Shown here: one piece after another, positions 42,795 to 55,400 of the stretch | How the letters are laid out: each line of letters starts with the position of its first letter | How positions within the stretch are numbered: the first letter of the stretch is position 1 | Source of the DNA: Pictodentalium vernedei | Lineage: Eukaryota > Mollusca > Scaphopoda > Dentaliida > Dentaliidae | Length of the DNA: 64,000 nt | NCBI GenBank assembly: GCA_031216915.1 | Contig: CM062293.1 | Location: forward strand, 150,792,285 to 150,856,284 | Direction: 5' to 3' | Notes under the pieces: generated by a model | Told to the model about the DNA's origin: nothing | The model's database searches: none | The model's input: only the letters and a program-made list of their open reading frames with translations | Made by a program: the position numbers and the translations under genes

Positions 42795-42905
42795 GACCCT
42801 TTGAACCCGTAAGACCGATTTTTCGGACCAATGCATAATTTCGTCCCATTTTTGTCTTATTATAAGAGGTCTATACACAGGGCATTGATGATAAAATAAT
42901 AAAAG
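42795..42905. mobile_element. P2 MITE, half remaining
   Basis: Starts 'ccctttgaacccgtaagacc' and runs to 'gatgataaaataataa'. The second half has been lost relative to 26462-26709. Confidence 0.6.
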
Positions 42906-42909
42906 TTAT

Positions 42910-44920
42910 GCTTTGCAGTTGTTTCTGGGCATGTCTTGGCTACCTATGTAGGCAGCCAAGACTTGACTAGAAACATCTAACAAGGTTCTTAGAATGAAAA
43001 TGACTGTGTATCTAAAGACTGCCTGTTGGGGCTCCAGGTTTGTTACAGTAAAAAATGATCAAAGTTGGAATGAGCATTTTAGGGTTAAAGAGGAACCTGT
43101 TGTTTGACCTTGAGTTCCGACACTGTCTGCGCTTTGTTAAATTGGGAATTATTGGTTTTCTGGGGGCTAACTGCTCAGTTTAGGATACCAAATGTGAATT
43201 AAATTTCTGTTTCAGAGGGGGCAAAGGTTGGAAAATTTTGGGTTGAAATTGGTAAAAATCATACCCACATGCTATTGTGAAAGGGTCCCATATTCGGCCA
43301 TATTCGGAATCCGTGTAAAAGTGTAGGGATATTTTGTATTTTGTAGATCATGTGCAAACAAGTCACCGAATGGCCACATTAATTTGCCATTATGTTTTGT
43401 CATTGATGCACAGAGAGGGGAGAAATTTTATGTTGAAGTTGCCTACAAAGATTTTTCAAATGGTATCTTTCAAAATAAGTTTTATATTCTCTGATTATTT
43501 GATGATAGTAGGTAACAGTAGGTGCCTCTACTCGGCATTGCTTTCCTGACATCATTTCAGAAAAGTGATATATTGCTCACCCACATTGATGAAGAGTGTA
43601 CTAAAGTTTTGACAGCACTCAAATTGTTAACACCCCAGAAGTTTCAAGTGCACTCAACTTGCTTCTGGTGTTGTTCACTGGTGTGAGATGTTGTGTCTGA
43701 CTGCTCGGATAGTAGTGAGCAAGAAAAATTGTCTAAACTTTGTAGTTTCCTCCAGTCAAGTGTCATCTGCCTCAACAGGCAGAGATGACATTTTATTACA
43801 AACAACTTCTACACCATGAGTATGGACAATTTTTTTATATTCAAAATTTCCCTTCACTATTTCATTATGATCAAAGAGCAAACAACACTGGACTCTGCTT
43901 CAAAATAGAATGACCTCAGAATTTGAGAGGTTAAAGCTTACCTGGACCAAACAAGTATAGCAATTTTGGGGCTCTCATGAATTGTCCAGAAAAAGATGCC
44001 TGAAGTCAAGAAAGCCAGTGCTATCCAATGTTTTTGACTGAAAATGTAGATTCATGAAGTTGTAGCAGTCACATAGTTATATGGGTGGATTTGATTCTCT
44101 ATTTCGGTGAAGCATTGACTTTGTAAAAAATATAAGCAGTGTACATGTCACACTCAACTGGATAATCATTTTCTAGCAAACAACAAGGCCTTGGACTGCA
44201 ATTTCCAACAGAATAGGTCCAGATGGAAGGTCTTTAATTTCTTCACCACACTTTTCTCTGGCATCATCATTCACTTGTTTTCCATGTTGACTTTTTCCCT
44301 CACATCAATGCTTTAAATGTCTGACATGACTATAAATAACACATGCCACGACATGTTAAAGCAAAAATATTTACGGAATGTTCTCCAAGTTTCTTCTGTC
44401 ACTGACCAAATTTTCTCATATATAAACACAAAACAAGACTAACAGTGACCGCCCGGTCACAGATACCCTTGAACTACGACCTTGATCCAATTCTGTGACC
44501 TTGACCTCCATCGAACCCCAAAAAATTTTGTGTGCGATTCATCATCTCCCCATAAGCAACATGTATGCCAAGTTTCAACAAAATCCTACAAAGTATCTCA
44601 GAGTTATGGAGCGGACCCGAAAATCTTTCTGATGGACAGACCAATGGACAGATGGAAACGAAAAATTTTCCTGATGGACAGAGCAGGATGGGTAGATGGA
44701 AATGACAAACCATATATGCCCCCAAACATTTTTTGGGAGGCATAAAAATTCAGACAAAAGTCTATCTAAATTCCTGCAGAAAAACGTTTACAAAAAATTA
44801 ATGACAAGAACAGTCTGGAGAACATAACCAACCAACCAACCTTTCAGCAAACAAGAACATATACATATTCTTAAGAAAAGACCTTTTTTTCACAGCAGCC
44901 ATGATTTTATTTTATAACAT
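42910..44920. other. Non-coding palindrome arm
   Basis: No supportable gene. Mirror of about 23790-26450 apart from the left-only insertion. Confidence 0.5.
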
Positions 44921-44922
44921 AT

Positions 44923-45163
44923 TTAACCCTTTACCTAACATGAAAAGCAGACGACATTTGCAAAGAAAATTCTTGAATAAATATTTTTTTTCATTTTTTG
45001 TCTCAAAAACATAGGTTATGACCCCTCGTTGGAACAAGCTCGACGAGCTTGTTCCAACGAGGGGTCATAACCTATGTTTTTGAGACAAAAAATGAAAATA
45101 TTTTGAAAATTAATTGGCGATTTTTTAGAATAGCGCTGGCCGGTTTTGGCCGTTACGTTGGGT
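44923..45163. mobile_element. TTAA hairpin MITE, family P1
   Basis: Mirror of 23533-23783, with TTAA at both ends and a hairpin core around 'aacaagctcgacgagcttgtt'. The compensating changes in the stem are consistent with hairpin maintenance or independent decay. Confidence 0.8.
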
Positions 45164-46199
45164 AAAGGGTTAAAGAAACTTTTTCAACTGATTGTTAGAA
45201 ATTTTTTTTTTCTTTTTTTTCAAATAAGATGCAGATGACATACACCATTTTTTTCAACAGTCTGTAGAGGAGAGTGTCTGTAAAAAGGGCATAAGAATGG
45301 CAAGCAAAAGTTTCATCCAATGACATCCTGGTAGAACCCAGAAGTCCAGTGGTTAAACCTATCCTTGTATTTCTTATGAGTTAACATGAAAAGTGACCAA
45401 TGTTAGTATAATAATAATACCATGTTGGCAACAGGGATGTGGCGACAGGGGTGTGTGGGGGTGGGGTGTCACCCCCCCCCCCCCCCCCCCCAATCCTGGT
45501 CAAAATTTCATTTAGTTGGAATTTCAGAGGTCAAGTTATGAGTAGTTGGAAATTCCATTTATCTGGATTTTAAAGCTTCTTTGGTGATGCTGATGTCTCC
45601 ACTTCCCAAAATTCCAACTAGGTTTCAAATTGGCAAAAATCCTGTTACTATTTACAACTACAGTGTTCGCAATATCGAGCTTCATAACTTTAAGTATGCA
45701 TGATGTCAATCGGTACGAGATTTGTATAGTACGTTTACTTATCATAATAAAAAAATCCTCAAAATGCACTTCAAATAAAGTGCATCATGTAAAATCGTTA
45801 TCCTGAGATAATTCCATCATTCACAGTTACAGAATGATGAAACATCGAAAATTGATCATTTCTGCATAAGATCTGATTTAATGTTAGGAGAGTGCAAATT
45901 GCTCAAAGTTCTGAGCTTGAGCATTTGTTTAGCACATATTCAATTCCCAGAATAATACCAAATAATAATAACAACCCGATAATTCTATCATAAATGTGTT
46001 GGTATTTCAGTTACTAGAATCAATTTTATTCCCCCTTTCATGGCTTCATTTTAAAAAATTTTCTCGGTAGTGAATTTCCAACTAGGGAATGGGACTATGA
46101 GGGGGAAACCCCTCCCAGTCCCTCCCCATTCGGAAATTCACTACCCTACACCTCCCCCCCCCCCCCCCCCCCCCCCAATTAGAAACCTCTAGCTACATG

Positions 46200-46475
46200 C
46201 CTGGTTGACTGGCCACTGATTTGTCATGGTTCCCAGTTGAGAAGGCCTTGATTAGCCCTGTGTTCCCAAATGCCTCCTCATCCTGCCTCTTCTCTCCTCC
46301 CAACACTCCGAGATGAACTGCTTGATGACATCCTGTATCTCATTCTTTCTAATCTCTCCGATAAGCACACTAACACACTCCTTAGTATTATCTGGGTGGT
46401 AGAAACTTGACTGTGTGAGTATTGTTTTAATGGTGAGCCACTCTCCATATATTGTAAATTTCACTAAATTCAACT
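46200..46475 (-). mobile_element. LINE 3'-terminal remnant
   Basis: Mirror of 22100-22400. The minus strand encodes a C-terminal fragment with DVIKQFISECWEERRGR and carries the 3' UTR motif at about 46205. Confidence 0.7.
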
Positions 46476-46512
46476 TTATTTTTTCCCAATAATTCTCAAC
46501 TTACTTGACTGC

Positions 46513-46725
46513 TTAACCCTCTGAACACTGATGTCTAAATATCAAAATAACAACCTGCAGATTTTTCCCATAATGCAACTAGGAATTTAGCCAATTCAGT
46601 CTTGTTTGACTGAGCTCCGTGAGCTCTGTCAAAGAGAATTAAATTTGTTGAACTCCTAGTTGCATTATGGGAAAATTTTGCTGCATGGAATTTTAGTACT
46701 TTGACAACAGTATTCAGAGGGTTAA
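46513..46725. mobile_element. TTAA hairpin MITE, family P3
   Basis: Mirror of 21864-22076, bounded by TTAA at 46513-46516 and 46722-46725. Confidence 0.75.
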
Positions 46726-46844
46726 TGAAGTGATCTCTACATGATCACTTCATTAAGAGGCCAGAAGAGAAAGAGAGAAAATGACCAAGTAGTATAACAA
46801 GCTATAAAGGACATTTTGTTTCGTATCTCAATGTATGTTATGTA

Positions 46845-46925
46845 TATATTTATTGGTGTTTAAGGCAGCTGTTTAAGGTTACATATTTCTGCACAATGGC
46901 TAATTGTGACAACAACATGGAGATA
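46845..46925 (-). mobile_element. SINE tail fragment
   Basis: 'tttattggtgtttaaggcag' and 'tgcacaatggctaat' are the tail end of the SINE family on the minus strand. The head is missing. Confidence 0.55.
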
Positions 46926-47534
46926 AAGTCAAGTTCAGACAATCATTTATATGGTAAGCATAGGTGACTGGGTCCTATTTTTACCAGTAAAACAGAGCTT
47001 GTTTACCACAGTAAGCAAGCACTGTTTTACTTCGAAGGGTTCCCACAGGGGCTCTATATGTTAAGTGAAACATATGGATCTTTTGGGAGGGGTTCAAGTA
47101 TTTGTATGCCATAGGCATATCATTGAGATCGAAGTCTCGCATGTGCCATGATGCCATCTGTAATTTCATTAGATGACATCTCATCTGCTTAGGGGGCATG
47201 AGCATGGTGGGGGGGGGGGGGGGGGGAGGCTCTCCGGGCCACCCCCATCGCTACACTGGTAAGAACTGGAGACAATAGTTTTTACTCACATTTTATCTCC
47301 TTTTAACATGAGCAATAAACAGCAACTGCACATAAAAAAGTATAAAAACCAACAGCAGGATAAACAGTTAGAGATTCCTATGACCAATCCTCCAACAGAG
47401 TTCAGAACTAAATGGCAGTCATTTTAAAATCCACACTTACACACAAGAATGATCTCAAGGGGTGGCAGTTTACATTTTTGTTGTTGACAAAGAAAAATAC
47501 AACAATATAATCTCCACACAGTGAACAAAATTAA

Positions 47535-47780
47535 AAAGCTGGAAGCCCATACTTAGGCTCTATTCTGAAGTGCAGACACCCCAACTTAAAGGCTTCAAAT
47601 TCAATGGTTATGCTTCATATTATCTTTGAAGTGATTTTTTCCAGTATTTAGTCTTTCAGAATTTGCCTTGTTACAATTTACGTGAGAATGCCCACACTCT
47701 CCCATGAATTGTAACAAGGCAAAGACAACTGAAGAAATTTTGATGCTCAAAAATAATTTAGCACTCTACCAGATAATGAA
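47535..47780. mobile_element. Hairpin MITE, family P4
   Basis: Mirror of 20790-21035, with inverted arms 'ttgttacaatttacg' / 'aattgtaacaa' and 'gcactctaccag' at the end. Confidence 0.6.
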
Positions 47781-48286
47781 GTATCTAACACAGTGTGGCA
47801 CATAAAAATGGAAGGAAAATTAAAATGTTGCCGAGCTATGTTGTGGATTCAAAACCTGAGGCTCAAGTTAGCCAAAGCCACTCACCAGAATAAAATTGTC
47901 TACAAGGAATAAGGGAATTACTGTTGAGGGATCATTAAGATGGAGGCAAAAAAGAAGTGTCACCTTGGATATGTGTGCATACTGCAATGACGGTCACCAA
48001 TTTTAAGTCTCTGAAAAATGAAGACTATTTTCTAACTCCCTTCTCCAAGCAGACACTGTATGATAGGCTTGAAATTATGTTGAAAATGATAGAAGGGCTT
48101 CCTTCTGAAGAGAGTACCAGGTTGGTTAAAATTTTGGGTTGAAATTCGTTGAAATTCATTGAAATATTCAGTGTTTTTGGAAGCCATCAGTTGTGTGAAG
48201 AAATGGCAGTCAACAAGGACATGACTGAGACAGGGTTGTTTTGACAAATTGAAACTTTCTCTCATGCACAGATGTAATCATTAATG

Positions 48287-48634
48287 AGGGGGGCGCGGTG
48301 GCTCAGTAGGGAGAGGTGCAGGCTGCAATCCGAGAGGTCCTTGGTTCGAATCCCACCTGCGGCAACTGCGTTGTGTCCTTGGGCAAGACACTTCACCCCC
48401 ATTGCCCATGTGGGGACATGGTGGCATTGTGTACTAAGGCATACTGCACATTGATGGCGCACTTGCCTTCAACCAATGCCAACCCTTCTTGTGTGGAGTT
48501 AGTATGTTGGGGAGCTGACAGTTGCTCGGTGGTTCTCTCTGGGTCCTCTCTCTTCCTCCACCCGTAAAACTGTCGCGGTCATGATTAGCCATTGTGCAGA
48601 AATATGTGACCCTAAACACAAATAAATAAATAAA
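48287..48634 (+). mobile_element. tRNA-derived SINE with target duplication
   Basis: Full-length, 348 bp. The head is 'gcgcggtggctcagtaggga' with box B 'tggttcgaatcccac', then the body 'ttgtgtccttgggcaaga' and the tail 'tatgtgaccc' with (AATA)n. The 12-bp target duplication TAATCATTAATG is at 48275-48286 and 48635-48646. Confidence 0.9.
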
Positions 48635-48998
48635 TAATCATTAATGGGAACAGAACCTTCAATTAAACTAAAATTTGTTTTCTTACCAAATATCATACTG
48701 CACAACAGGGAGCCAAAATATGAACCCACAGACTTTTGAACAGACTTGAATCTGCCCCTACAAAAATGGTGTATAGTGTACACCAAATATGAAAAGTTTT
48801 GGCGAGATAGATTTGAAGAAAATTTTTAAAGTATTTTCCTCATATTGCACTGAGTTAAAATTTGAATTCCTGTAAGGAGCTCAAATGTGAATCCAGGGAT
48901 AAACTTGAATCTGACCTCAAAAAGCAGCTGTATATCAACTACCAGGAGATTGTAACTGGTGGATCTGAAAAGATTAACATTAAAGAATATTCCTTATA

Positions 48999-49430
48999 CA
49001 GTTGAGCCCACTTATTTGTTATCTCTTAATTGAATAACCCTGTTAAATGAATATAATTTCCAAACACCAAACCATTTACCACACTTTCAGTACAAAATTT
49101 AGCTCTTAATTGAATATGTGTTATAGAGCAAACTCCTGTTAATTGAATAAAAAAATCCTGTTATGTGTCGAGAAATTATCCTGACAATCACCAAATACCA
49201 AATGTTTAGAGACCTATTTCACATAAGTGCATCTAATATGGGGATTTATTCTATTATATCTTGTTTGACAGAGCTCAATGAGTTCTGTCAAACAAGATAT
49301 AATAGAATAAATGCTCAATTTATATCTCTAAAATACAGGAAAGTGACAAAATCCCTGTTAATTGAATACTCCTGTTAATTGAATAATTTTCACTGGTAAA
49401 GTGACTATTCAATTAGCAGGTTTCTCCTGT
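48999..49430. mobile_element. pogo/Tigger-like MITE
   Basis: The ends are CAGTTGAGCCC and, inverted, ACAGGAGAAACC, flanked by TA at both sides. Inside are many 'cctgttaattgaata' copies. TA target sites and CAG-type termini suggest the Tc1/mariner-pogo group. A hairpin related to P3 ('cttgtttgacagagctc') lies at 49258-49300. Confidence 0.55.
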
Positions 49431-50183
49431 ATTACCCAAGGTTGAAATCTGGGCTCCAATACAGCCCAGATATAAATGCACACAGTTGATTTGAACAAAT
49501 TTGAATCTGACACTGCAACAGATGCTACATACATGTACCTTATATGAAAATATTCTGACCAGTAGAGCTGAAGATGTTTAAAGAACATTCCTCGTATTGC
49601 ATTATGTTGAACCTTGGGCTCTAATAAGGAGCCCAAATATGAATGCATAGACCTGAATTGTATGATCATGTAGCCGGACCTCCCCCCCCCCTCCCCCCTC
49701 CAGGATATTATATGCCAAATATGAGGAGATACTGACTGGTGGAAATGAACAAGATTTTTAAAGAATGATACAAATATTACACTACGTTAAAATTCAATCT
49801 CCCAAAAGCAGTCCGGATACAAACCCCCCCACCCACCCCAAGGATATTGTATGCCAAATATGAGGAGATACTGACTGGCAGATCTGAAGAACAAGATTTT
49901 TAAACAATGATACAAATATTACACTAAGATACAAATATTACACTAAGTTAAAATTCAATCTCCTATAAGCAGTCCAGGGTTTTAATTTGAACAAACTTGA
50001 AACTGACTCCCATAAGGTTTCTGTGTATCAAATATCAAAAAACTCTGACTGGTAAATCTTTTGAAAATTTTTTAAAGAATATTCCTCATACTGAACTCCC
50101 ATAGGGAGCTCAAGTATGAACCCAGGGACTTGGTTTGAACACTGAACAAATTTGATCCTGATCCCACCTAAGAATGCTGAATA

Positions 50184-50796
50184 CAGAGGAGCCCACTTAA
50201 TTGGATATTTCTTAAATGAATAATCCCGTTAACCCCCAGCACACTGGTAGTGCATCAGATATTTCTCCAATCACTCTGTTTTTCACTTGCTTAACCATGA
50301 ATTTACTCACTTGAGCTCTGTCAAACAAGGTATATTTGGTTAAATATCAAACAACATTATGGGAAATATGTGCTTCTGAAAACTTTGCAATTTTGACATC
50401 AGTATGCAGAGGGTTAATTGAATATAATTACCCCACACAAAACCATTTACCATACCTGCAGCACAAATTTGACCTGTTAATTGAATATAGGTTACAGAGT
50501 AAACTCCTGTTAATTGAATAAAAAATCTTGTAACCTGTCGAGAAATTACCCTGACTTGCCCCAGTTTTCCTTTGTTAAAAGACCAATCTGGCCTCAGAAC
50601 ATGCAAAACAGTTATTTAATCTATTATAACTTTTTGACAGAGCTCATGGAGCTCTGTCAAACAAGATATAATAGAATAAATGCTAAGTTTATCTCTAGAA
50701 TACAGGGAAGTGTCACAATCTCTGTTAATTGAATACTCCTGTTAATTGAATACTTTTCATTGGCAAAGTGGCTATTCAATTAACAGGGTTCCACTG
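50184..50796. mobile_element. pogo/Tigger-like MITE with nested P3
   Basis: Termini are CAGAGGAGCCC and, inverted, CAGTGGAACCC, with TA flanks at 50182-50183 and 50797-50798. It is related to 48999-49430 and is interrupted at its TTAA by the P3 element at 50229-50416. Confidence 0.6.
50229..50416. mobile_element. TTAA MITE, family P3, nested
   Basis: TTAA at 50229-50232 and 50413-50416, inserted at 'cccgTTAAttgaa' of the pogo-like element. The uninterrupted site is visible in the copy at 48999. Confidence 0.65.
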
Positions 50797-52068
50797 TACC
50801 AAATATGAAAAGTTTCTGCCTTGTGGATCTTAAGAAGATTTTCAAATCATTTTCGCATACTGAACTAAGTTAAAATACAGGTTTGCATAAGGAACTGAAA
50901 TGTGAATCCACAGACTTGATTTTCAAAAATCTGAATCTGGTCCCTTTAAGGATGATAAGTACCATACATCAAAAGATGCTTTGTGTTGTATTTGAAGAAG
51001 TTTTTAAAATAATATTCCTCAGATTGAACAAAGTTGAAATTCAGGCTGACATGGGGAATCCAAATATGAACTCAAATACCTGATTTGAACAACTTAAATC
51101 TGAGCCCTCTAAGGATGCTAGATACCAAATATGAAAACATTCTGACTGGTAGAACTAAAGAAGAATATTTTGTAGAATATTCCTCATGTTTCACAAAGTT
51201 AAAATTTGGGCTTGCACAGGAAACCCAAATATGAACCCACATACCTGCTTGAACAAACTGAAAATCTGCCCCTTATACGGGTGCTATATACCAAAACTGA
51301 GATGATTGGTGGATTTGAAGAAGATTTTTCCTCATGTTGCACTGAGTTAAAGTTTGTGTTTCCATAAGGAGCCCAAATATGAACTCAGGGAACTTATTTG
51401 AACAAACATGAATTTAACCCCCATGAAAATGATGTATATCAAATATCAAATAATTTTGATGGGTTAGTCTCACTTTGCCGGCAGCCTTCTATTAATTATC
51501 AATGACCAGCATTAGGTAATGCTGTTATAGTTTGTTTCTATAAACTATCTGACTGGTGATCAGTTTGAATTTCTTGCCGTCAGCCTTCAATTAATTTACA
51601 GGTAACCGTGAATGCCTAGTTTGTGTTTTTTTAAGTGAGCACCTTTCTCTTAAATATGTTCATCCAAACTAAATGCGATTACCAACAGGATGAAAATATT
51701 CAGCTGCTCATCTGAAGGGCTATAGGTCTGCCTTTGGTTCCAGTCGATCAAATAAGTGTCACTTGGGTTATGGTACTCGATGAGTGGGAGGATGTTCTGC
51801 AATCAACAGACAGACCAATTGATCCCCATGTAACCCGGTTCACTGATTACGTTACCACATACTGGGTTGAGGGTGAACACAGGACAGCAACGTGGAATCA
51901 TTTCAACTCGGACAGGCCACAAACTACGAACCACATAGAGGGGTGGCACCAAAAGCTTCAGCTATTCATCGCAGCTTCGCATCCAAACTTGTACAAAATG
52001 ATAGACTTTATCAAAAAGGAACAAGCCCTTCATGAATCTATAATTTTGCAACTTAACGCTGCTGGTGG

Positions 52069-52807
52069 GGGCGCGGTGGCTCAGTTGGTAGAGGTGCAGG
52101 CTGCAAGCCGAGAGGTCCTCGGTTCGAATCTCACCTGCGGCAAACGCGTTGTGTCCTTGGGCTAGACACTTCACCCCCACTGCCCACGTGGGGACACAGT
52201 GATGCTGTGTACTAAGGCGTACTGCTCGTCGATGGTGCACCTGTCTTCAACCAATGCTAATCCTTCTTGTGTGGAGTTGGTATGTTGGAGAGCTGACAGT
52301 TGCTCGCTGTTGCTCGGTGGTTCTCTCCAGGTACTCCGGCTTCCTCCACTTGTAAAACTGTCACGGTCATGGTTAGCCAATGTGCAGAAATATGTGACCT
52401 TAAACACCAATAAATAAATAAATATTTATTGATTTATTTATTGATGTTTAAGGTCACATATTTATGCACAATGGCTAACCATGACCGTGACAGTTTTACG
52501 GGTGGAGGAAGCCGGAGTACCTGGAGAGAACCACCGAGCAACGACGAGCAGCTGCCAGCTCCCCAACATCGTAACTCCGCACTGCGGCACAGGCAGGGTT
52601 AGATTGGTTGAAGACATGCGTACCATCGACGTGCAGTACGCCTTAGTACACGGCGTCATCGTGCCCCCACGAGGGCAATGGAGATGAAGTGTCTTGCCCA
52701 AGGACACAACGCGGTTGCCGCAGGTAGGATTCGAACCGAGGACCTCTCGGCTTGCAGCCTGCACCTCTACCTACTGAGCCACCGCGCTCCCAATAAATAA
52801 ATAACAA
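52069..52807 (+). mobile_element. tRNA-derived SINE inserted in the MULE-like frame
   Basis: The outer element is bounded by TGGTGG at 52063-52068 and 52808-52813. Its head ('gcgcggtggctcagttggt'), body and tail are on the plus strand. Its AATA tail was then split by a second SINE on the minus strand. Confidence 0.8.
52425..52791 (-). mobile_element. tRNA-derived SINE nested in another SINE tail
   Basis: Full-length copy on the minus strand, tail at 52425 and head 'gagcgcggtggctcagtagg' ending at 52791. After it, the remainder of the first SINE's tail (aataaataaataac) follows, so the order of insertion is clear. Confidence 0.8.
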
Positions 52808-54183
52808 TGGTGGTAAAGTTGCATCAAAAAAGAGAAAGTACAGAAAAAAAGACAATAGCATTCGTCATTTCAAATGCATATTTGAGGAGCGTCAGATAGG
52901 GGTACTTGAATATCTGGATGCAGTGTCTAAAAGTTCAGGGCATTAACTTACTGTGTATGTATTTGTGTGTACTTTGACATGTAAGTTTTGAAAAAAAAAT
53001 CCAAAAAAAATCGCCATGTTTGGCAGAGCACTCCCTCGAAGCACCATTTATGTTTGACTGTACTCCAAGAAGTATATATATACAGTCAAACACAAACGCC
53101 ACATCGAAGAGAGTATTATCCCAAATATTGTGTTTGTTTTTCTTTTTTTTTTCTTTTTTATATATATTCCTCATGTTCTTATAATAATTATTGAATGACA
53201 TACAGAAATACAATTTCACTGTGTATAAAATTTTATTTTTGCTCTTGTTATTACTTATTCACCCCGCCGGCAAACTGCGACTTTCCCCAAATGTCAGCTC
53301 TACATCTTTAGAACAAACTATAATCCTCTGCTCTTTGATGTATAGGATTATTCATGCCTCCGTGTACCACCTTTGGAAATAATAGCCGTCGGCAAACTGA
53401 GACAACCCCATTTTGATTAGTGGATCTGAAGAAGCTTTTAAAGAATTTTCCTCAGATCGCACTAAGTTTGAAGTCAGGCTCCCAGTGGCAGCCCTAAAAA
53501 GAATCCAGTGACTTGTTCTAAAGAAAAACATTTTTTTTAAAAGTGCTGATGCAGCACTTCTTCAATACCTCTGCACCCCCCCCCCCCCCCCACCCCCCCC
53601 CCCACCACAGGACATCTCATGATGCAACCAACTGAGATGTTTTGGACCCTCCTTATTTTACTGGCTCCAAGGATGCTGTGTACTATATAACAATTCTTTG
53701 TTCTGAACAGTTTGAGAAATATGGGCATTTTAATTTTTTCCTATTTTTAACTCCTGGGGTTTCCACAGTGGGCAGGAAATTTTTTAGTGGCATAAATCAA
53801 GTACCTGCCCCCTGATACTAGTGCATACCACATTTGGTCCAAATAGTCTTCAGCATATACGGAATCTGCATACCAAATTCAAAACACTGTGACTGGTGGT
53901 TTATGAGAAGATTTTTGAAGAATTTTGGGGTTTAGGACACTGCCCCTAGCCCAATGGGCATAGCAACTTCTATTGCCCAAACTTGGAAGGTTGATCTCCA
54001 AAAATAATTTATGCCAAGTTTGGTTGGCCTAGTTGATCAAGAGAATGCAAAGTAAATGAACAACAAACACAGGATGTCAGACAACGGACACTAAGTAATG
54101 GCAATAGCTCATCGTTACTTTCAGTCAGGTAAGCTAAAAAATAAGAAGTTTAAGTGTTGTTCTCTTGTCATTGTCATGTCATG

Positions 54184-54417
54184 TTAACCCTTTGAAAGAC
54201 CGATATTTTGGTCCAGGGCATAATTTCATCCCATATTTGCCTTTTTATAAGAGGTCTGTACATGGGGCATTGGTGATAAAATAATAACAGATGGCTGCAG
54301 ACTGCAGTTATTATTTTATCGTCCCTGAATACTGATACTGATTTTGCACTGACCCATCCCACTGTAAGTGTACACAGAGGCGATACCATTCCGGGAAACA
54401 CGGCTTCAAAGGGTTAA
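54184..54417. mobile_element. TTAA hairpin MITE, family P2, with empty site in the left arm
   Basis: TTAA at 54184-54187 and 54414-54417, with a central 'ctgcagactgcagttatta' palindrome. The left arm at 20157-20160 has a single TTAA in identical flanks, a clean empty site. Confidence 0.85.
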
Positions 54418-54535
54418 GTGAGGAGTCATCAAATGTATATCTGTCAGCAAAGTGTCAGCAAAAAATATTTTCCAAATTATTATTGAAATTTTTGTTAATT
54501 TTATGTAATGGTAGAGTATGCATTAAGTTCATTCA

Positions 54536-54735
54536 TTAAGCCTCTACATTCTGATGTCAAAATGCCAACGTTTTCAGCAGCAAATATTTCCCATAATGCA
54601 GTTTGATATTTAACCAAATATACCTAGTTTGAGCTCTGTCAAACAAGATAAAATTGGTTCAATTTGTAGTTAAACAAGAAAGAAAAAGAGTGATTCAAGA
54701 AAATTCTGTTGAACTACCGGATTGCTAGGGGTTAA
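54536..54735. mobile_element. TTAA MITE, family P3
   Basis: Mirror of 19850-20049. Confidence 0.6.
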
Positions 54736-55117
54736 CTGAGGATCTCAAATGAGTCCCAGTTTATACAGTAGGGCTCACCTAATTGGATATCTCTTAACTG
54801 ACTAACCCAGTAAATTGAATATAATTTCTAAACACTAAACCATTTACCATACATTCAGCACAATTTATCATTGACTTGGCCCAGATGTAATTTTTTGGAC
54901 AGATTTTGTAGACATCACTTTCAGCTGTTGATGAATTGAAGATTATATTTATAACTTGATTCAAGGCCTCTTAAAGGATGCCGAAATGGATCAAGAAACA
55001 AACAGCACTTCCTGTAAGTCTTCAAATTATGTTGTTAAAAATATGCATAGTTTGGCAAAACATACACTCAAAAAATAGTATCCAGCAAGTCAGAAAATAA
55101 GCAGACTGTCATTTGCA

Positions 55118-55318
55118 AAATGAGGTCTCCAGAGGGTGAATTTAGTGATGCTACCCTTCACAGCAGAGTAGCATCACTAAATTCACCCTCTGTGAACCTC
55201 AATCTGAATCAGGCCAGGGTCTCAAAAATAAACAGAAAGAGGGACCCAGAGGATAAATTGGCCCACTGCATGGGATAGCATCATCAAATTCACCCTCTGG
55301 GGACCTTATTCTGCAAAT
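55118..55318. mobile_element. Hairpin MITE, right-arm only
   Basis: Outer inverted ends 'gaggtctccagagggtgaat' / 'attcaccctctggggacctt' and an inner hairpin 'tagtgatgctac...gtagcatcacta'. Lies inside the right-only block 55080-55590. Confidence 0.6.
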
Positions 55319-55319
55319 A

Positions 55320-55400
55320 TTATTTATTTATTGGTGTTTAAGGTCACATATTTTTGCACAATGGCTAATCATTACCAAAACATGAGTATCAACTCAAGAC
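55320..55400 (-). mobile_element. SINE tail fragment
   Basis: 'tattggtgtttaaggtcaca' and 'gcacaatggctaatcatta' are the tail of the SINE family, without a head. Confidence 0.6.

Larger units (their letters stand above)
48700..51450. repeat. Diverged repeat block, roughly 200-250-bp units
   Basis: Phrases such as 'cccaaatatgaacccaca', 'gaacaaacttgaatctg' and 'aaagaatattcctcata' recur irregularly. Similar units appear at 53400-53530. Two MITEs interrupt the block. No gene is visible. Confidence 0.6.
51700..52946 (+). pseudogene. MULE-like transposase C-terminal fragment split by SINEs
   Basis: Residues in the 51734-52066 frame (VPVDQISVTW...DYVTTYWVEG...WNHF, then TTNHIEGWHQKL and HPNLYKMIDF) resemble the C-terminal half of MULE-family transposases and their FLYWCH-associated relatives, which carry an R-T-N-N-x-x-E-x-x-H motif. 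The coding sequence is interrupted at 52069-52807 by SINEs and resumes at 52808 with a Lys/Arg-rich stretch ending at TAA 52944-52946. The catalytic N-terminal part is not seen, and upstream an in-frame stop lies near 51714. This could be a transposon remnant or an exon of a domesticated gene. Confidence 0.65.
47790..53690. other. Right-arm-only block
   Basis: The left arm jumps from sequence matching 53690 to sequence matching 47780 (near 20640), so these 5.9 kb are absent there. The block holds a MULE-like transposase remnant, three SINEs, two pogo-like MITEs and diverged repeats. A short frame of 61 codons at 47957-48142 is unrecognised and may be chance. Confidence 0.65.
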
